Of a stretch of DNA of 64,000 nt, positions 44,771-53,658 are shown piece by piece. Under the pieces are notes generated by a model. It was not told where the DNA came from and made no database searches. It saw only the letters and a list, made by a program, of their open reading frames with translations. How positions within the stretch are numbered: the stretch's first letter is position 1; each line of letters starts with the position of its first letter. The stretch is from Sulfuritalea sp. (GTDB lineage: Bacteria; Pseudomonadota; Gammaproteobacteria; Burkholderiales; Rhodocyclaceae), in the NCBI GenBank assembly GCA_016716965.1, contig JADJUP010000043.1, positions 41,178 through 105,177 on the forward strand. Reading direction: 5' to 3'. The translations under genes and the position numbers were made by a program.

Positions 44771-45355
44771 TCAGCCGAAGTTCTTCGTCGCGAAATCCCA
44801 ATTGGCAAGGGAATTCAGGAACGTTTCGACGAACTTGGGTCGCGCATTGCGGTAGTCAATGTAATAGGCGTGCTCCCAGACATCGACCGTGAGTAGCGCC
44901 TTGTTTTCCGTGTTCAGCGGTGTGCCGGCGCCAGATGTATTGACGATGTCGACCGAGCCATCGGGCTTTTTCACCAGCCAGGTCCAGCCCGACCCGAAAT
45001 TGCCTACCGCGGAAGCCTGGAAGGCTTTCTTGAATTCGTCGAAGCTGCCCCATTTCTTGTTGATCGCTTCAGCCAGAGGTCCGGTCGCCGTGCCACCACC
45101 GCCGACTTTCATGCTGTTCCAGAAGAAGGTGTGGTTCCAGACCTGGGCGGAGTTGTTGAAAATGCCGCCGGCGGGCGCCTTCTTGACTATGGCCTCAAGG
45201 TCAAGGGTTTCGTACTCGGTTCCCTTGATCAGGTTGTTCAGATTGGTCGCATAGGCCTGATGGTGTTTGCCGTAGTGATATTCGAAAGTTTCCTTCGAAA
45301 TGTGCGGAGCCAGTGCATCCATAGGGTACGGCAGGGGTGGGAGGGTATGTTCCAT
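44771..45355 (-). CDS. sodB: Superoxide dismutase [Fe]
   Basis: 194 aa. Metal ligands His27, His75, Asp158 and His162 (YHYGKHH, WNHTFFW, DVWEHAYY). Gln71 in NNSAQVWNH is the residue typical of Fe enzymes. Residues 83-90 (KVGGGGTA) are encoded by a repeat copy. A perfect palindrome sits just upstream (45394-45410). RBS GGAGAATCGCC. Confidence 0.97.
   Translation of the reverse strand: MEHTLPPLPYPMDALAPHISKETFEYHYGKHHQAYATNLNNLIKGTEYETLDLEAIVKKAPAGGIFNNSAQVWNHTFFWNSMKVGGGGTATGPLAEAINKKWGSFDEFKKAFQASAVGNFGSGWTWLVKKPDGSVDIVNTSGAGTPLNTENKALLTVDVWEHAYYIDYRNARPKFVETFLNSLANWDFATKNFG
45087..45107 (-). repeat. Dispersed repeat, copy 8 (in sodB)
   Basis: Two mismatches to the consensus; same orientation as sodB, coded K-V-G-G-G-G-T-A. 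Confidence 0.65.
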
Positions 45356-45393
45356 GGCGATTCTCCTGTTGCTTGAGGGTAAGGGCGTTAAAG

Positions 45394-45410
45394 TTGACTA
45401 TTGTAGTCAA
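45394..45410. promoter_or_regulatory. Palindromic operator upstream of sodB
   Basis: TTGACTA-TTG-TAGTCAA, perfect 7-bp arms, 39 bp before the sodB start. The TTGACTA half resembles part of IscR-type sites; the actual regulator is unknown. Confidence 0.6.
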
Positions 45411-45432
45411 GAATAATTCAAGTGGCAATTGA

Positions 45433-46764
45433 TCACGATTCCATGGTGGTGCTGGAGATCGTAGCATTCGCCTGACCGCGGGCCAGGCGCAGGCTGACGG
45501 CTTGGCCCGAGCGCAGACTGGCGGCATCGGTGACCAGTGCGCCGTGCGCGTCACGGACAATCGAATAGCCTCGGGTCAGGATGGCGTCCGGATCCAGATG
45601 CCTGAGCGCGGCGGACAGGGCGTCGACCCGGCTGTCGCGCTGGGCCTGTTGGCGGCGAATCGCTGCGCCGAGACGTTGCGACAGAAGTCCGAGCCGGCCT
45701 TGGTGCTTGTCAGCGCGAGGGGCGATGCGCCTGAGACCAATGCTTGTGCGATTCAGGCGCTCCCTCTGTCTGACCAGCATGCGCGCCAGCGACGCGTCAA
45801 GTCGAGAGGAAAGCAGAGCCAGCCGGCTGTTCGCCTGGGTCAGGCGGATGGCAGGATGGATCAGGCGCAGGGAAAGATGGTCCAACTGCTGTTGCCGCAT
45901 GTCCAACCGGCTTTCAATCGCGCGTGGCAGCGCAGCGGCCAGTGCCAGAATCTCCCGCGTGGCGGCATACCATCCCTGGGTTGCCAGTTCGGCGGCCGCG
46001 GTAGGAGTCGCGGCGCGCAAGTCCGCGACATAGTCGGCAATGGTAGTGTCGGTTTCGTGGCCGACCCCGCAAATTGTAGGCAAGCTGCTCGCCAGAATCG
46101 CGCGGGCCACGACTTCTTCGTTGAAGGCCCAAAGGTCTTCAATGCTGCCGCCGCCGCGCACGATCAGCAGCAGGTCGCATTCATTTCTCCGCCCGGCCAA
46201 GGCAATCGCTTCGGCAATTTCCGCAGCGGCCTTGTCGCCTTGCACCAGCGTCGGATAAACGATTGCTTCGACGTGAGGTGCTCGTCGCCGTAGCGCAACC
46301 AGTACGTCGTGCAATGCGGCGGCTTGCGGCGAACTGACGACGCCGATGCGGCGCGGGAATCGAGGCAATAGACGCTTGCGTTCATTGGCAAACGCACCCT
46401 CACCTTCCAGTCGTGACTTCAAGCGCGCAAAGGTTTCGAACAGACGTCCGAGTCCAGCGCGACGCATTGTTTCAATGCCGAGCTGAAATTCTCCGCGTGG
46501 TTCGTATAGGGATACGGTTACGCGCGCTTCCACCTGCTGGCCGTTCTCCAGTTTCCAGGGGATCGACTGGGCGCGTGAGCGGAACATCACGCAACGTGCC
46601 TGTGCCGCTTCGTCCTTGATGGAAAAATAGACGTGACCGGAGGCGGCGCGTGTGAGGTTGGATATTTCACCGGCAACCCAGAGCAAGGGGAACCCTTCTT
46701 CAATCGTCCGGCGCACCTGACGGTTCAACTCGCTGACGCTGAGAACAATCGATGGATCGAGCAT
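45433..46764 (-). CDS. xseA: Exodeoxyribonuclease VII large subunit
   Basis: 443 aa from ATG 46764 (MLDPSIVLSVSELNR). N-terminal OB fold (WVAGEISNLTRAASGHVYFSIKD), nuclease core with VVSSPQAAALHDV, RGGGSIEDLWAFNEE and GVGHETDTTIAD, then a long coiled coil. Degrades single-stranded DNA with XseB, not in the window. The open frame extends far upstream without start signals, so the family start was used. Confidence 0.96.
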   Translation of the reverse strand: MLDPSIVLSVSELNRQVRRTIEEGFPLLWVAGEISNLTRAASGHVYFSIKDEAAQARCVMFRSRAQSIPWKLENGQQVEARVTVSLYEPRGEFQLGIETMRRAGLGRLFETFARLKSRLEGEGAFANERKRLLPRFPRRIGVVSSPQAAALHDVLVALRRRAPHVEAIVYPTLVQGDKAAAEIAEAIALAGRRNECDLLLIVRGGGSIEDLWAFNEEVVARAILASSLPTICGVGHETDTTIADYVADLRAATPTAAAELATQGWYAATREILALAAALPRAIESRLDMRQQQLDHLSLRLIHPAIRLTQANSRLALLSSRLDASLARMLVRQRERLNRTSIGLRRIAPRADKHQGRLGLLSQRLGAAIRRQQAQRDSRVDALSAALRHLDPDAILTRGYSIVRDAHGALVTDAASLRSGQAVSLRLARGQANATISSTTMES

Positions 46765-47173
46765 GGGCTGGATGTTCCGGGATCGCAGGGAGGGCGCCAA
46801 AAATTCTACATCACATCGGATGGGCGAAATTTCCGCCCACCATCCTCCTGGCTTCGACGCTTGCGGGATTGCAGAATGCTCTGCCGTTCCAATCCCGATC
46901 CGCCATTTGCCGCGATCTTGCTCGAAAATGAACTCGGCGTCGCCATCCCCCGGGTGGCGGGTCCGGGCGCAGATGGTCCACAGGCTTATCCACAGAATTT
47001 GTGGATAAACCTTCGTGCGATGCATCCTGTTATTAGCGCCTCGCACGTCCCGTGATCAGCCCTTGAAAGTCAAGCGCAGGCGTCTCCGGCGCAATCGTGG
47101 CATTGCGGGTTGTATTGCCGAATCGCTCCACTCCGGCTAAAGTTCGCGCTTTCCGCTTACCGGAGTTGTCCTC
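46765..47173. other. 409-bp gap between xseA and exbB with paired DnaA boxes
   Basis: No supported gene. Contains a near-palindrome GGGCGAAATTTCCGCCC (about 46820-46836) and two convergent DnaA boxes at 46986-47008. Promoters for both divergent genes are expected here, but none is clear. Confidence 0.6.
46986..47008. promoter_or_regulatory. Two convergent consensus DnaA boxes
   Basis: TTATCCACA and TGTGGATAA (perfect R1-type boxes) separated by GAATT, forming an inverted repeat. Confidence 0.65.
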
Positions 47174-47779
47174 GTGTTTTCAATCATTCAGGCTGCGGGT
47201 TGGCCCATATGGCCCTTGTTGTTCGCCTCCATCATCGCTGTGGCCTTGATCATCGAGCGGGCCGTCGCGTTGCGGCGCATCAAGATCGTTCCCGCCGGAT
47301 TGCTGCAGGCCACGGTCGCCGAGTTTCGCCAGAGCGGCATCTCGGACACGCAACTGACCCGGCTCGAGGCTCATTCTCCGCTCGGTAAAGTACTTGCCGC
47401 GGGCATGCGCAATGCCAGAAGTTCGCGCGAAATCATGAAAGAGTCGATCGAGGAAGCCGGCCGGGGCGTGGCCCATGAGCTTGAACGTTTCCTGACGACG
47501 CTGGGTACGATCGCCTCGATTGCACCGCTGATGGGCCTGTTCGGCACGGTGGTCGGCATGATCGAAATCTTCGGTTCGCCGACGTCTTCGGGCACCAACC
47601 CGCAGGCGCTGGCGCATGGCATATCGGTGGCGCTTTACAACACCGGCTTCGGTTTGATCATCGCCATCCCAAGCATGATTTTTTATCGCCATTTCCGGGC
47701 GCAGGTCGATGGTTTCCTGATCGAAATGGAGCAGGAGGCGGTGAAATTGGTCGAGGTCATGCACGGCGAGCGCAAGTAG
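47174..47779 (+). CDS. exbB: ExbB/TolQ-family proton channel protein
   Basis: 201 aa from GTG 47174. Three membrane helices and the MotA/TolQ/ExbB domain with IASIAPLMGLFGTVVGMIEIF. With ExbD it uses the proton gradient to power a TonB-like partner. No tonB or receptor gene is nearby; location before lpxK is common in Betaproteobacteria. Confidence 0.94.
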   Translation: MFSIIQAAGWPIWPLLFASIIAVALIIERAVALRRIKIVPAGLLQATVAEFRQSGISDTQLTRLEAHSPLGKVLAAGMRNARSSREIMKESIEEAGRGVAHELERFLTTLGTIASIAPLMGLFGTVVGMIEIFGSPTSSGTNPQALAHGISVALYNTGFGLIIAIPSMIFYRHFRAQVDGFLIEMEQEAVKLVEVMHGERK

Positions 47780-47791
47780 GGAAACGACGCG

Positions 47792-48211
47792 ATGAACTTT
47801 CAGCGAGGCCGGCAGCGCGAAGAGCCGGAGATCAACCTGATCGCCATGATCGACGTGCTGTTGGTCATTCTGATTTTCTTGATGATCAGCACGACCTATG
47901 CGAAGTTCTCCGGTCTGGAAATCAACCTGCCTACGGCGGATGCGCCGCAGAACAAGGAGCAGCCAAACGAGATCAATGTTGCAGTGACCGCCGCGGGTGA
48001 GATCACTGTGAACAAGGCACCGATCGGTGGCCGTGACATTCAGGCCATCGCGGCTGCGATGAAGCGGCTGGCGGGTGCGGGCAAGGATCCGGTGGTTATC
48101 ATCAACGCTGATGCCAAGGCCGCGCACCAGAGCGTGATCGATGTCATGCAGGCGGCACAACAGGCCGGGCTGTCGCACATTTCCTTTGCCACGCAACAGG
48201 CTCAGCGCTGA
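47792..48211 (+). CDS. exbD: ExbD/TolR-family protein
   Basis: 139 aa. Single helix bearing the functional Asp in INLIAMIDVLLVILIFLM, then a periplasmic domain. Partner of ExbB, 12 bp downstream of it. Confidence 0.95.
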   Translation: MNFQRGRQREEPEINLIAMIDVLLVILIFLMISTTYAKFSGLEINLPTADAPQNKEQPNEINVAVTAAGEITVNKAPIGGRDIQAIAAAMKRLAGAGKDPVVIINADAKAAHQSVIDVMQAAQQAGLSHISFATQQAQR

Positions 48212-48221
48212 GCCTGGCGGG

Positions 48222-49214
48222 TTGGTCGCCGTTTGGCGGCAGCGTGGTCCGCTGGCTTGCCTGCTTTATCCCGTATCACTGGTCTTCCGCGCGCTGGTCG
48301 CCCTGCGGCGCGCGGCTTACCGCGCCGGCCTCATGCAAAGTCATGGCGTGTCGGTGCCGGTAGTGGTGGTCGGCAACCTCACGGTTGGGGGGAGCGGCAA
48401 GACGCCGCTGGTAATTCATCTGGCGTCAGCGTTGCGTGCCCGGGGGCGCCGTCCCGGGATAATCAGTCGCGGTTACCGCGGGACAACTCGCTTGGTTAGC
48501 CGGGTAACGGCGGACAGCGATCCGGCCGTGGTCGGCGATGAACCCGTAATGCTGGCCGCAAGTACCGGTTGTCCGGTCTTCGTCGGACGTGATCGGCCGG
48601 CGGCGGCGCGTGCCTTGCTTGCGGCGCATCCGGACTGCGACGTGCTTCTTTCCGATGACGGGCTACAGCATTACCGCCTGAAGCGCGATCTCGAACTGGC
48701 CGTATTCGATGACCGCGGCGTAATGAACGGCTGGTGCCTGCCTGCGGGGCCCCTGCGCGAACCATTGACGCGCCTGGCACAAGTGGATGCGCTGGTACTC
48801 AACGGAACTGCCGTGTCGCCAGCGCCGACTCTTGGTCGCCCCGAGTTTTCGATGCGATTGGAGGGCAAACGCCTTTATCGCCTTGGCGCCCCGCAATCCA
48901 TCTGCGGCGTTGCCGATCTCATCGGTGGGGAATTGCATGCAGTCGCTGGCATCGGTGCGCCGCAGCGCTTCTTCGACATGCTGCGCGCGATGGGTCTCGA
49001 CGTTATCGAGCATCCCTTTTCCGACCATCATGAATATTTTGTCGATGACCTCGCTTTTGCTGGCGGTGTAGTGCTTACGACGGAAAAGGATGCCGTAAAA
49101 TTGGCTCATCTTTCCCTGCCGCTGCCGATCTGGGTCTTGCCCGTGACGGCGCACCTCAACCCGGATCTCGCTGAATTTGTCCTGGAGAAGCTCAATGGAT
49201 GTCCGCCTGCTTGA
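48222..49214 (+). CDS. lpxK: Tetraacyldisaccharide 4'-kinase LpxK
   Basis: 330 aa from TTG 48222, the best in-frame start after exbD; alternatives are within a few codons. Walker A GNLTVGGSGKTPL, then ISRGYRG, DDGLQHYRL and TTEKDAVKL. Phosphorylates the lipid A precursor. A repeat copy encodes AVSPAPTL at about residues 197-204. Overlaps the next gene by 20 bp. Confidence 0.95.
   Translation: MVAVWRQRGPLACLLYPVSLVFRALVALRRAAYRAGLMQSHGVSVPVVVVGNLTVGGSGKTPLVIHLASALRARGRRPGIISRGYRGTTRLVSRVTADSDPAVVGDEPVMLAASTGCPVFVGRDRPAAARALLAAHPDCDVLLSDDGLQHYRLKRDLELAVFDDRGVMNGWCLPAGPLREPLTRLAQVDALVLNGTAVSPAPTLGRPEFSMRLEGKRLYRLGAPQSICGVADLIGGELHAVAGIGAPQRFFDMLRAMGLDVIEHPFSDHHEYFVDDLAFAGGVVLTTEKDAVKLAHLSLPLPIWVLPVTAHLNPDLAEFVLEKLNGCPPA
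48810..48830 (-). repeat. Dispersed repeat, copy 9 (in lpxK)
   Basis: One mismatch to the consensus; orientation opposite to lpxK, coded A-V-S-P-A-P-T. Confidence 0.75.
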
Positions 49215-49371
49215 AATACTCGTATGTCCCGTCTGCAAGGGGCCATTGGAGAATCGCAAGGCAGCGGCCGAGCTTGTCTGCAAGGGGTGCCGGCTGGCCT
49301 ATCCGGTCGTCGATGACATACCCGTGATGCTGGAAGACGAGGCGCGCCAGCTCGGCCCGGAAGAAGCGTGA
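49195..49371 (+). CDS. Trm112/YcaR family zinc-ribbon-like protein
   Basis: 58 aa from ATG 49195 behind TGGAGAAG. MDVRLLEILVCPVCKGPL and CKGCRLAYPVVDDIPVML are the Trm112 family core, with two Cys pairs. Often found between lpxK and kdsB. Exact role in bacteria is unclear. Confidence 0.93.
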   Translation: MDVRLLEILVCPVCKGPLENRKAAAELVCKGCRLAYPVVDDIPVMLEDEARQLGPEEA

Positions 49372-49430
49372 TGGGTTCGGGTTTCCCTGCGCCCATCGAT
49401 GCAGACGTCTGCGGCCACTGAACCGCCACG

Positions 49431-50207
49431 ATGCCTGGTTTTCGCATCGTTATCCCGGCCAGGTATGCGTCTACGCGGCTGCCGGGAAAGCCCTTGGCGG
49501 ATATTGCGGGCCAGCCGATGATTGTGCGCGTCGCTGCTGCGGCTCGCCGCTCGGCGGCGCTGGGTGTATGGGTCGCGACCGATGACCAGCGTATTGCCGA
49601 TGTGGTGCGCCAGCATGGGTATGAGGTAGTCATGACTCGGGCAGATCATCCCAGCGGCACTGAGCGAATCGCAGAGGTCGCGGAGCAGTTGGGCTGGGAT
49701 GATGCCGACATCGTGGTCAATGTTCAGGGTGACGAACCGATGCTGGATCCTGAGCTGATCGAAGCGGTCGCCAAGGCGTTGCGTGGGGCCCCTGAGGCCG
49801 TGATGGCGACGGCGTCCCATCCATTGGCCACGGCAGGCGATTACTTCAATCCGAACGTGGTCAAGGTGGTCTGCGATGTGCGCGGACGCGCCCTGTACTT
49901 CAGCCGCGCCCCGATTCCCTGGGATAGGGACCGGTTGGCTGCGCAGCCCGACCTGATGCCTGCCGGTTTGCCGGCGCAGCGCCATATTGGTCTTTACGCC
50001 TATCGTGCCGGCTTCCTGCGCCGCTATGGGGAACTTGCGGCCTCACCCCTGGAACGCTGCGAATCCCTCGAACAATTGCGCGTACTTTGGCACGGCTATC
50101 CGATTCAGGTAGTGAGTGTCGATCATGCGCCTGCAGCGGGAATCGATACGCCCGAGGACCTTGAGCGGGTTCGCCGATTGTTTGACGCAGAGATAGATTC
50201 AGAGTAA
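49431..50207 (+). CDS. kdsB: 3-deoxy-manno-octulosonate cytidylyltransferase
   Basis: 258 aa. FRIVIPARYASTRLPGKPL and VVNVQGDEPM bind CTP/Kdo. Activates Kdo as CMP-Kdo for LPS inner core. Follows lpxK and trm112 in an envelope cluster. Confidence 0.97.
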   Translation: MPGFRIVIPARYASTRLPGKPLADIAGQPMIVRVAAAARRSAALGVWVATDDQRIADVVRQHGYEVVMTRADHPSGTERIAEVAEQLGWDDADIVVNVQGDEPMLDPELIEAVAKALRGAPEAVMATASHPLATAGDYFNPNVVKVVCDVRGRALYFSRAPIPWDRDRLAAQPDLMPAGLPAQRHIGLYAYRAGFLRRYGELAASPLERCESLEQLRVLWHGYPIQVVSVDHAPAAGIDTPEDLERVRRLFDAEIDSE

Positions 50208-50272
50208 GTTTTGGCAATCTAAAAATTACGAAAATACTTTTAAATCATCAAGATAATCATCGCGAGGGAATT

Positions 50273-50926
50273 ATGAAATTGATCCTGTTGGGCGGGCCGG
50301 GTGCAGGCAAGGGAACTCAGGCGGCGTTTATTACCGAAAAGTACGGAATCCCGCAGATTTCCACTGGCGACATGCTGCGTGCCGCCGTCAAGGCAGGATC
50401 GCCGATGGGCCTTGAGGCAAAAAAGGTCATGGATGCCGGCGGCCTTGTATCCGACGACATCATTCTCGGCCTGATCACCGAGCGACTGAAGCAACCTGAT
50501 TGCGCCAAGGGCTTTCTGCTGGACGGCTTTCCCCGGACGCTTCCCCAGGCCGAAGCATTGCGTGCTCAGGGCGTCGAACTCGATTTCGTGCTTGAGATTG
50601 ATGTCAGTGACGAAGAAATCATCCGTCGCATGAGCGGACGCCGGGTGCATCCTGGATCGGGGCGGACCTACCATGTGGTGTTCAATCCGCCCAAAGTCGA
50701 AGGCAAGGATGATGCGACGGGCGAGCCGCTCATCCAGCGCGACGACGACAAGGAGGAGACAGTCAGGAAGCGTCTTGCGATATATCACAGCCAGACCCAG
50801 CCGCTGATCGAGTATTACTCCAAGTGGTCCGGCTCGGGTGCCAAAGGGGCGCCTAAACACTGCAAGGTGTCGGGGGTCGGTTCGCTTGACTCGATCCGAA
50901 GCGCCGTGTTCGCCGCACTCTCCTGA
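50273..50926 (+). CDS. adk: Adenylate kinase
   Basis: 217 aa long-form enzyme. P-loop GGPGAGKGTQ, AMP site STGDMLRAAVKAG, LID domain RRVHPGSGRTYHVVFNPP without zinc cysteines. Interconverts ATP, ADP and AMP. Preceded by an A+T-rich leader and GCGAGGGAATT. Confidence 0.98.
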   Translation: MKLILLGGPGAGKGTQAAFITEKYGIPQISTGDMLRAAVKAGSPMGLEAKKVMDAGGLVSDDIILGLITERLKQPDCAKGFLLDGFPRTLPQAEALRAQGVELDFVLEIDVSDEEIIRRMSGRRVHPGSGRTYHVVFNPPKVEGKDDATGEPLIQRDDDKEETVRKRLAIYHSQTQPLIEYYSKWSGSGAKGAPKHCKVSGVGSLDSIRSAVFAALS

Positions 50927-50963
50927 TCGATCCCGAAGAATCAATCCCATTGCGGAGGTGTCC

Positions 50964-52073
50964 ATGACCAGCCATATCCGACGCATCGCAGTATGCACAG
51001 GCGGTGGCGACGCGCCCGGGCTCAATGCCGTCATTCGCGCCGCCGCGATTGCCGCCGCGAATCGGGGCTGGGAATGCTACGGAATCCACGATGGCTTCAA
51101 CGGCATCCTGTTTCCGGAGCGCTATCCTGACGGTGGCGTGGTGCGCCTCACGCGGGACAAGGTGCGCGGCATTAGCCACCTGGGTGGGACCATCCTCGGC
51201 ACCACCAACAAGGGCAATCCTCTGCATTTCCCGATGAAGATGCCCGATGGGACGATGCGCGATACGGATCGCACCAATGAGATCCTGGAATTTTTCGCAC
51301 GCAAGGAAATCGATGCGCTGATTTCGATCGGTGGCGACGGTTCCCTCACCATCGCGAATGCGTTGCACCAGAGGGGCCTGCGCGTGGTGGGCGTGCCCAA
51401 GACCATCGACAATGACCTGGACAAGACTTTCACCACATTCGGTTTCGATTCCGCGGTTGCGTTTGCCACCGAATGCCTTGACCGCTTGCACAGCACCGCC
51501 GAAAGCCATCAGCGGGTAATGGTGGTGGAGGTCATGGGTCGTTACGCCGGTTGGATTGCGCTGCATGCCGGCATTTCGGGCGGAGCGCACGCCATATTGA
51601 TTCCCGAAATTCCGTTCGACGTGGACAAGGTTGCGGCCAAGATCCACGCGCGAGACGGCGAGGGACGCAGTTATTCGCTGGTGGTGGTTGCCGAAGGCGC
51701 TGAACCCATCCACGGACACAGGGAAATCCTCGCGCCTGCGGAGATCGGCCATGCCGAACGCCTGGGCGGGGTCGGCGAACGCGTCGCCAAAGTTCTGGCG
51801 GATCGCAGTGGCAAGGATGTTCGTGTCGTGGTCCTTGGCCATTTGTTGCGCGGCGGCAGTCCCACGTCGTTCGACCGGCTTGCCGCCATGCGCTTCGGCA
51901 GTGCTGCGGTTAGAGCTCTGGAGGAGGGGCAGTCCGGCATCATGGTTGCGCTTGGATTTCCCAACGTGAACTATGTGGCGCTGGAGGAGGTCGCAGGACG
52001 CATGAAGGCCGTGCCATCCGACAGTGACACCCTGCAAACCGGTCGTGACCTGGGCATCTGTTTCGGCGACTGA
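50964..52073 (+). CDS. pfkA: 6-phosphofructokinase, ATP-type by active-site residues
   Basis: 369 aa from ATG 50964 behind GCGGAGGTG. GGGDAPGLNAVIRA, GGDGSLTIA (Gly126) and PKTIDNDLDKTF (Lys146). Gly at the position after GGD is the ATP-using signature, while Lys in PKTIDND is shared with PPi enzymes, placing it in the mixed group found in actinobacteria and some proteobacteria. Convergent with a PPi-type paralogue. Confidence 0.88.
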   Translation: MTSHIRRIAVCTGGGDAPGLNAVIRAAAIAAANRGWECYGIHDGFNGILFPERYPDGGVVRLTRDKVRGISHLGGTILGTTNKGNPLHFPMKMPDGTMRDTDRTNEILEFFARKEIDALISIGGDGSLTIANALHQRGLRVVGVPKTIDNDLDKTFTTFGFDSAVAFATECLDRLHSTAESHQRVMVVEVMGRYAGWIALHAGISGGAHAILIPEIPFDVDKVAAKIHARDGEGRSYSLVVVAEGAEPIHGHREILAPAEIGHAERLGGVGERVAKVLADRSGKDVRVVVLGHLLRGGSPTSFDRLAAMRFGSAAVRALEEGQSGIMVALGFPNVNYVALEEVAGRMKAVPSDSDTLQTGRDLGICFGD

Positions 52074-52118
52074 GTCAAGGGAAGTCCGGCCCGTCCTCCG
52101 GCGCGTCCGTTTGTCGGC

Positions 52119-53339
52119 CTATCTGACCGGATTCAGTATCTTGTCGACTTTATTCAGTCGCAGGCGATAGGCATCCGGCATTCCGGAGCCGAGGAGCGGG
52201 CGCAGGTAGAGGCGGAACGCATCGGTGATGTCGGTGCCGTTAGCCGCGATGAACTCGTCTTCCATCACCCGCGTTTTCCCGGCCACGCTTTCGAGCGGGA
52301 CCAACTGGTAATCAACCGAGTAGAAACCCGTTCGCTTGATGGCGACGGATCCGTCCCGGTCGCCCCACATCGCATACTGGACGGCCTTTTCGCCGACTTC
52401 GCGCGCTTCCCGCTGGTCCACGTCCGAAACGCATCCCATGAAGGAGCGTTGCAGGTAGCCGAAGGTGTCGCCCCGTACGCGCTTGATGCCGAGCTTGCTG
52501 CGAATCTCCTCGCAAAGCAGGTCGGCGAGCGCTCCGGTTCCGGAAAGCTGGATGTTGCCGTGCGCGTCGCGCTCGACATTGCTGGTCAGGCGGGAGATGA
52601 TGGGTGCGCCGCTTTCGTCGTGGATTCCTTCCGACGCGGCGATCACGCAGCGACCATATTTGTCATACATGGCCTTGACATCGGTCAGGAACTTTTCGAC
52701 GCTGAACTTCCTTTCTGGCAGGTAGATCAGGTGGGGACCATCGTCTGGGAATTTTTTGCCAAGTGCGGATGCCGCCGTCAGGAAACCCGCATGGCGTCCC
52801 ATCACCACGGCCAGGTAGACCCCCGGCAGTGCAGCATTGTCGAGGTTGGCGCCCATGAAGGCCTGTGCGACAAAACGCGCTGCGGATGGAAAGCCGGGCG
52901 TGTGATCGTTGCCGACCAGGTCATTGTCGATGGTTTTCGGGATATGTATGCAGCGCAAGGCGTAATCGGCACGGCGAGCCTCCTCGCTTACGATTCGTAC
53001 CGTATCGGAAGAATCGTTGCCTCCGATGTAGAAGAAGTAGCCAATACCGTGCGCCTTGAGAACCTTGAATATTTCCTGGCAATACTTGAGGTCGGGTTTG
53101 TCGCGGGTAGAACCGAGCGCGGACGCCGGGGTACAGGCCACCATTTCAATGTTGTGGCTGGTTTCCTGCGTGAGGTCGAGGAATTCCTCGCCGATGATGC
53201 CGGACACGCCATGGTAGGCGCCATAAACCCGCTCGACATTGCGGAACTTGCGGGCTTCGAGAACGACTCCAGCCATCGATTGATTGATGACGGCCGTAGG
53301 GCCGCCTCCCTGCGCGACGAGTACTTTTCCCTGCGGCAT
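52119..53339 (-). CDS. pfp: Pyrophosphate-dependent 6-phosphofructokinase
   Basis: 406 aa. N-terminal AQGGGPTAVINQS, phosphate-donor motif GGNDSSDT with Asp109 replacing Gly (blocks ATP) and Lys135 in PKTIDNDL, and MGRHAGFLTAA. Reversibly phosphorylates fructose 6-phosphate with PPi. It lies between an ATP-type PFK and a divergent H+-pyrophosphatase, which points to PPi as an energy currency. Confidence 0.93.
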   Translation of the reverse strand: MPQGKVLVAQGGGPTAVINQSMAGVVLEARKFRNVERVYGAYHGVSGIIGEEFLDLTQETSHNIEMVACTPASALGSTRDKPDLKYCQEIFKVLKAHGIGYFFYIGGNDSSDTVRIVSEEARRADYALRCIHIPKTIDNDLVGNDHTPGFPSAARFVAQAFMGANLDNAALPGVYLAVVMGRHAGFLTAASALGKKFPDDGPHLIYLPERKFSVEKFLTDVKAMYDKYGRCVIAASEGIHDESGAPIISRLTSNVERDAHGNIQLSGTGALADLLCEEIRSKLGIKRVRGDTFGYLQRSFMGCVSDVDQREAREVGEKAVQYAMWGDRDGSVAIKRTGFYSVDYQLVPLESVAGKTRVMEDEFIAANGTDITDAFRLYLRPLLGSGMPDAYRLRLNKVDKILNPVR

Positions 53340-53658
53340 GATTTGGCGTCCTTTCGCTTGTGTGGCGTGAATGATCCGGATGCGTATTCACTGGTGGCGA
53401 ATTTCCACTATAGCCGTCTATGGAGTCGCCGAACATCCATAAGGCAGATTTGTGCATCAAGGGAGTTTTGGTTGTTGCCGACGCAGCTCCGACCTTGCTG
53501 CGACACGGTACCAGGGAACACCCGACGCCCCGGAACCCTTGGCGCGTCAGGGTAACCAATTAGGTTTGAAGCATTAAAGTTCGCAAAACCGGGACTTCTC
53601 GGTTGAAATGACGTGATAAAATTATTGGCTGAGTTCATCAATCTATTAAGGGGGGGTT
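53340..53658. other. 319-bp divergent gap between pfp and hppA
   Basis: No gene supported. The hppA side has an extended -10 element (53615-53623) and a G-rich Shine-Dalgarno; nothing distinctive was seen on the pfp side. Confidence 0.55.
53615..53623 (+). promoter_or_regulatory. Extended -10 promoter element of hppA
   Basis: TGATAAAAT, i.e. TGn followed by TAAAAT, 36 bp before the hppA ATG; no good -35 hexamer, in keeping with an extended -10 type. Confidence 0.4.

Noticed and set aside
46986..47008. Origin of replication at the DnaA box pair
   Set aside because: Only two boxes, no A+T-rich unwinding region, and no dnaA, dnaN, gyrB or parAB next to it.
47174..48211. ExbB/ExbD as flagellar stator or Tol system
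   Set aside because: No peptidoglycan-binding MotB domain and no tolA, tolB or pal nearby; sequence fits ExbB/ExbD.
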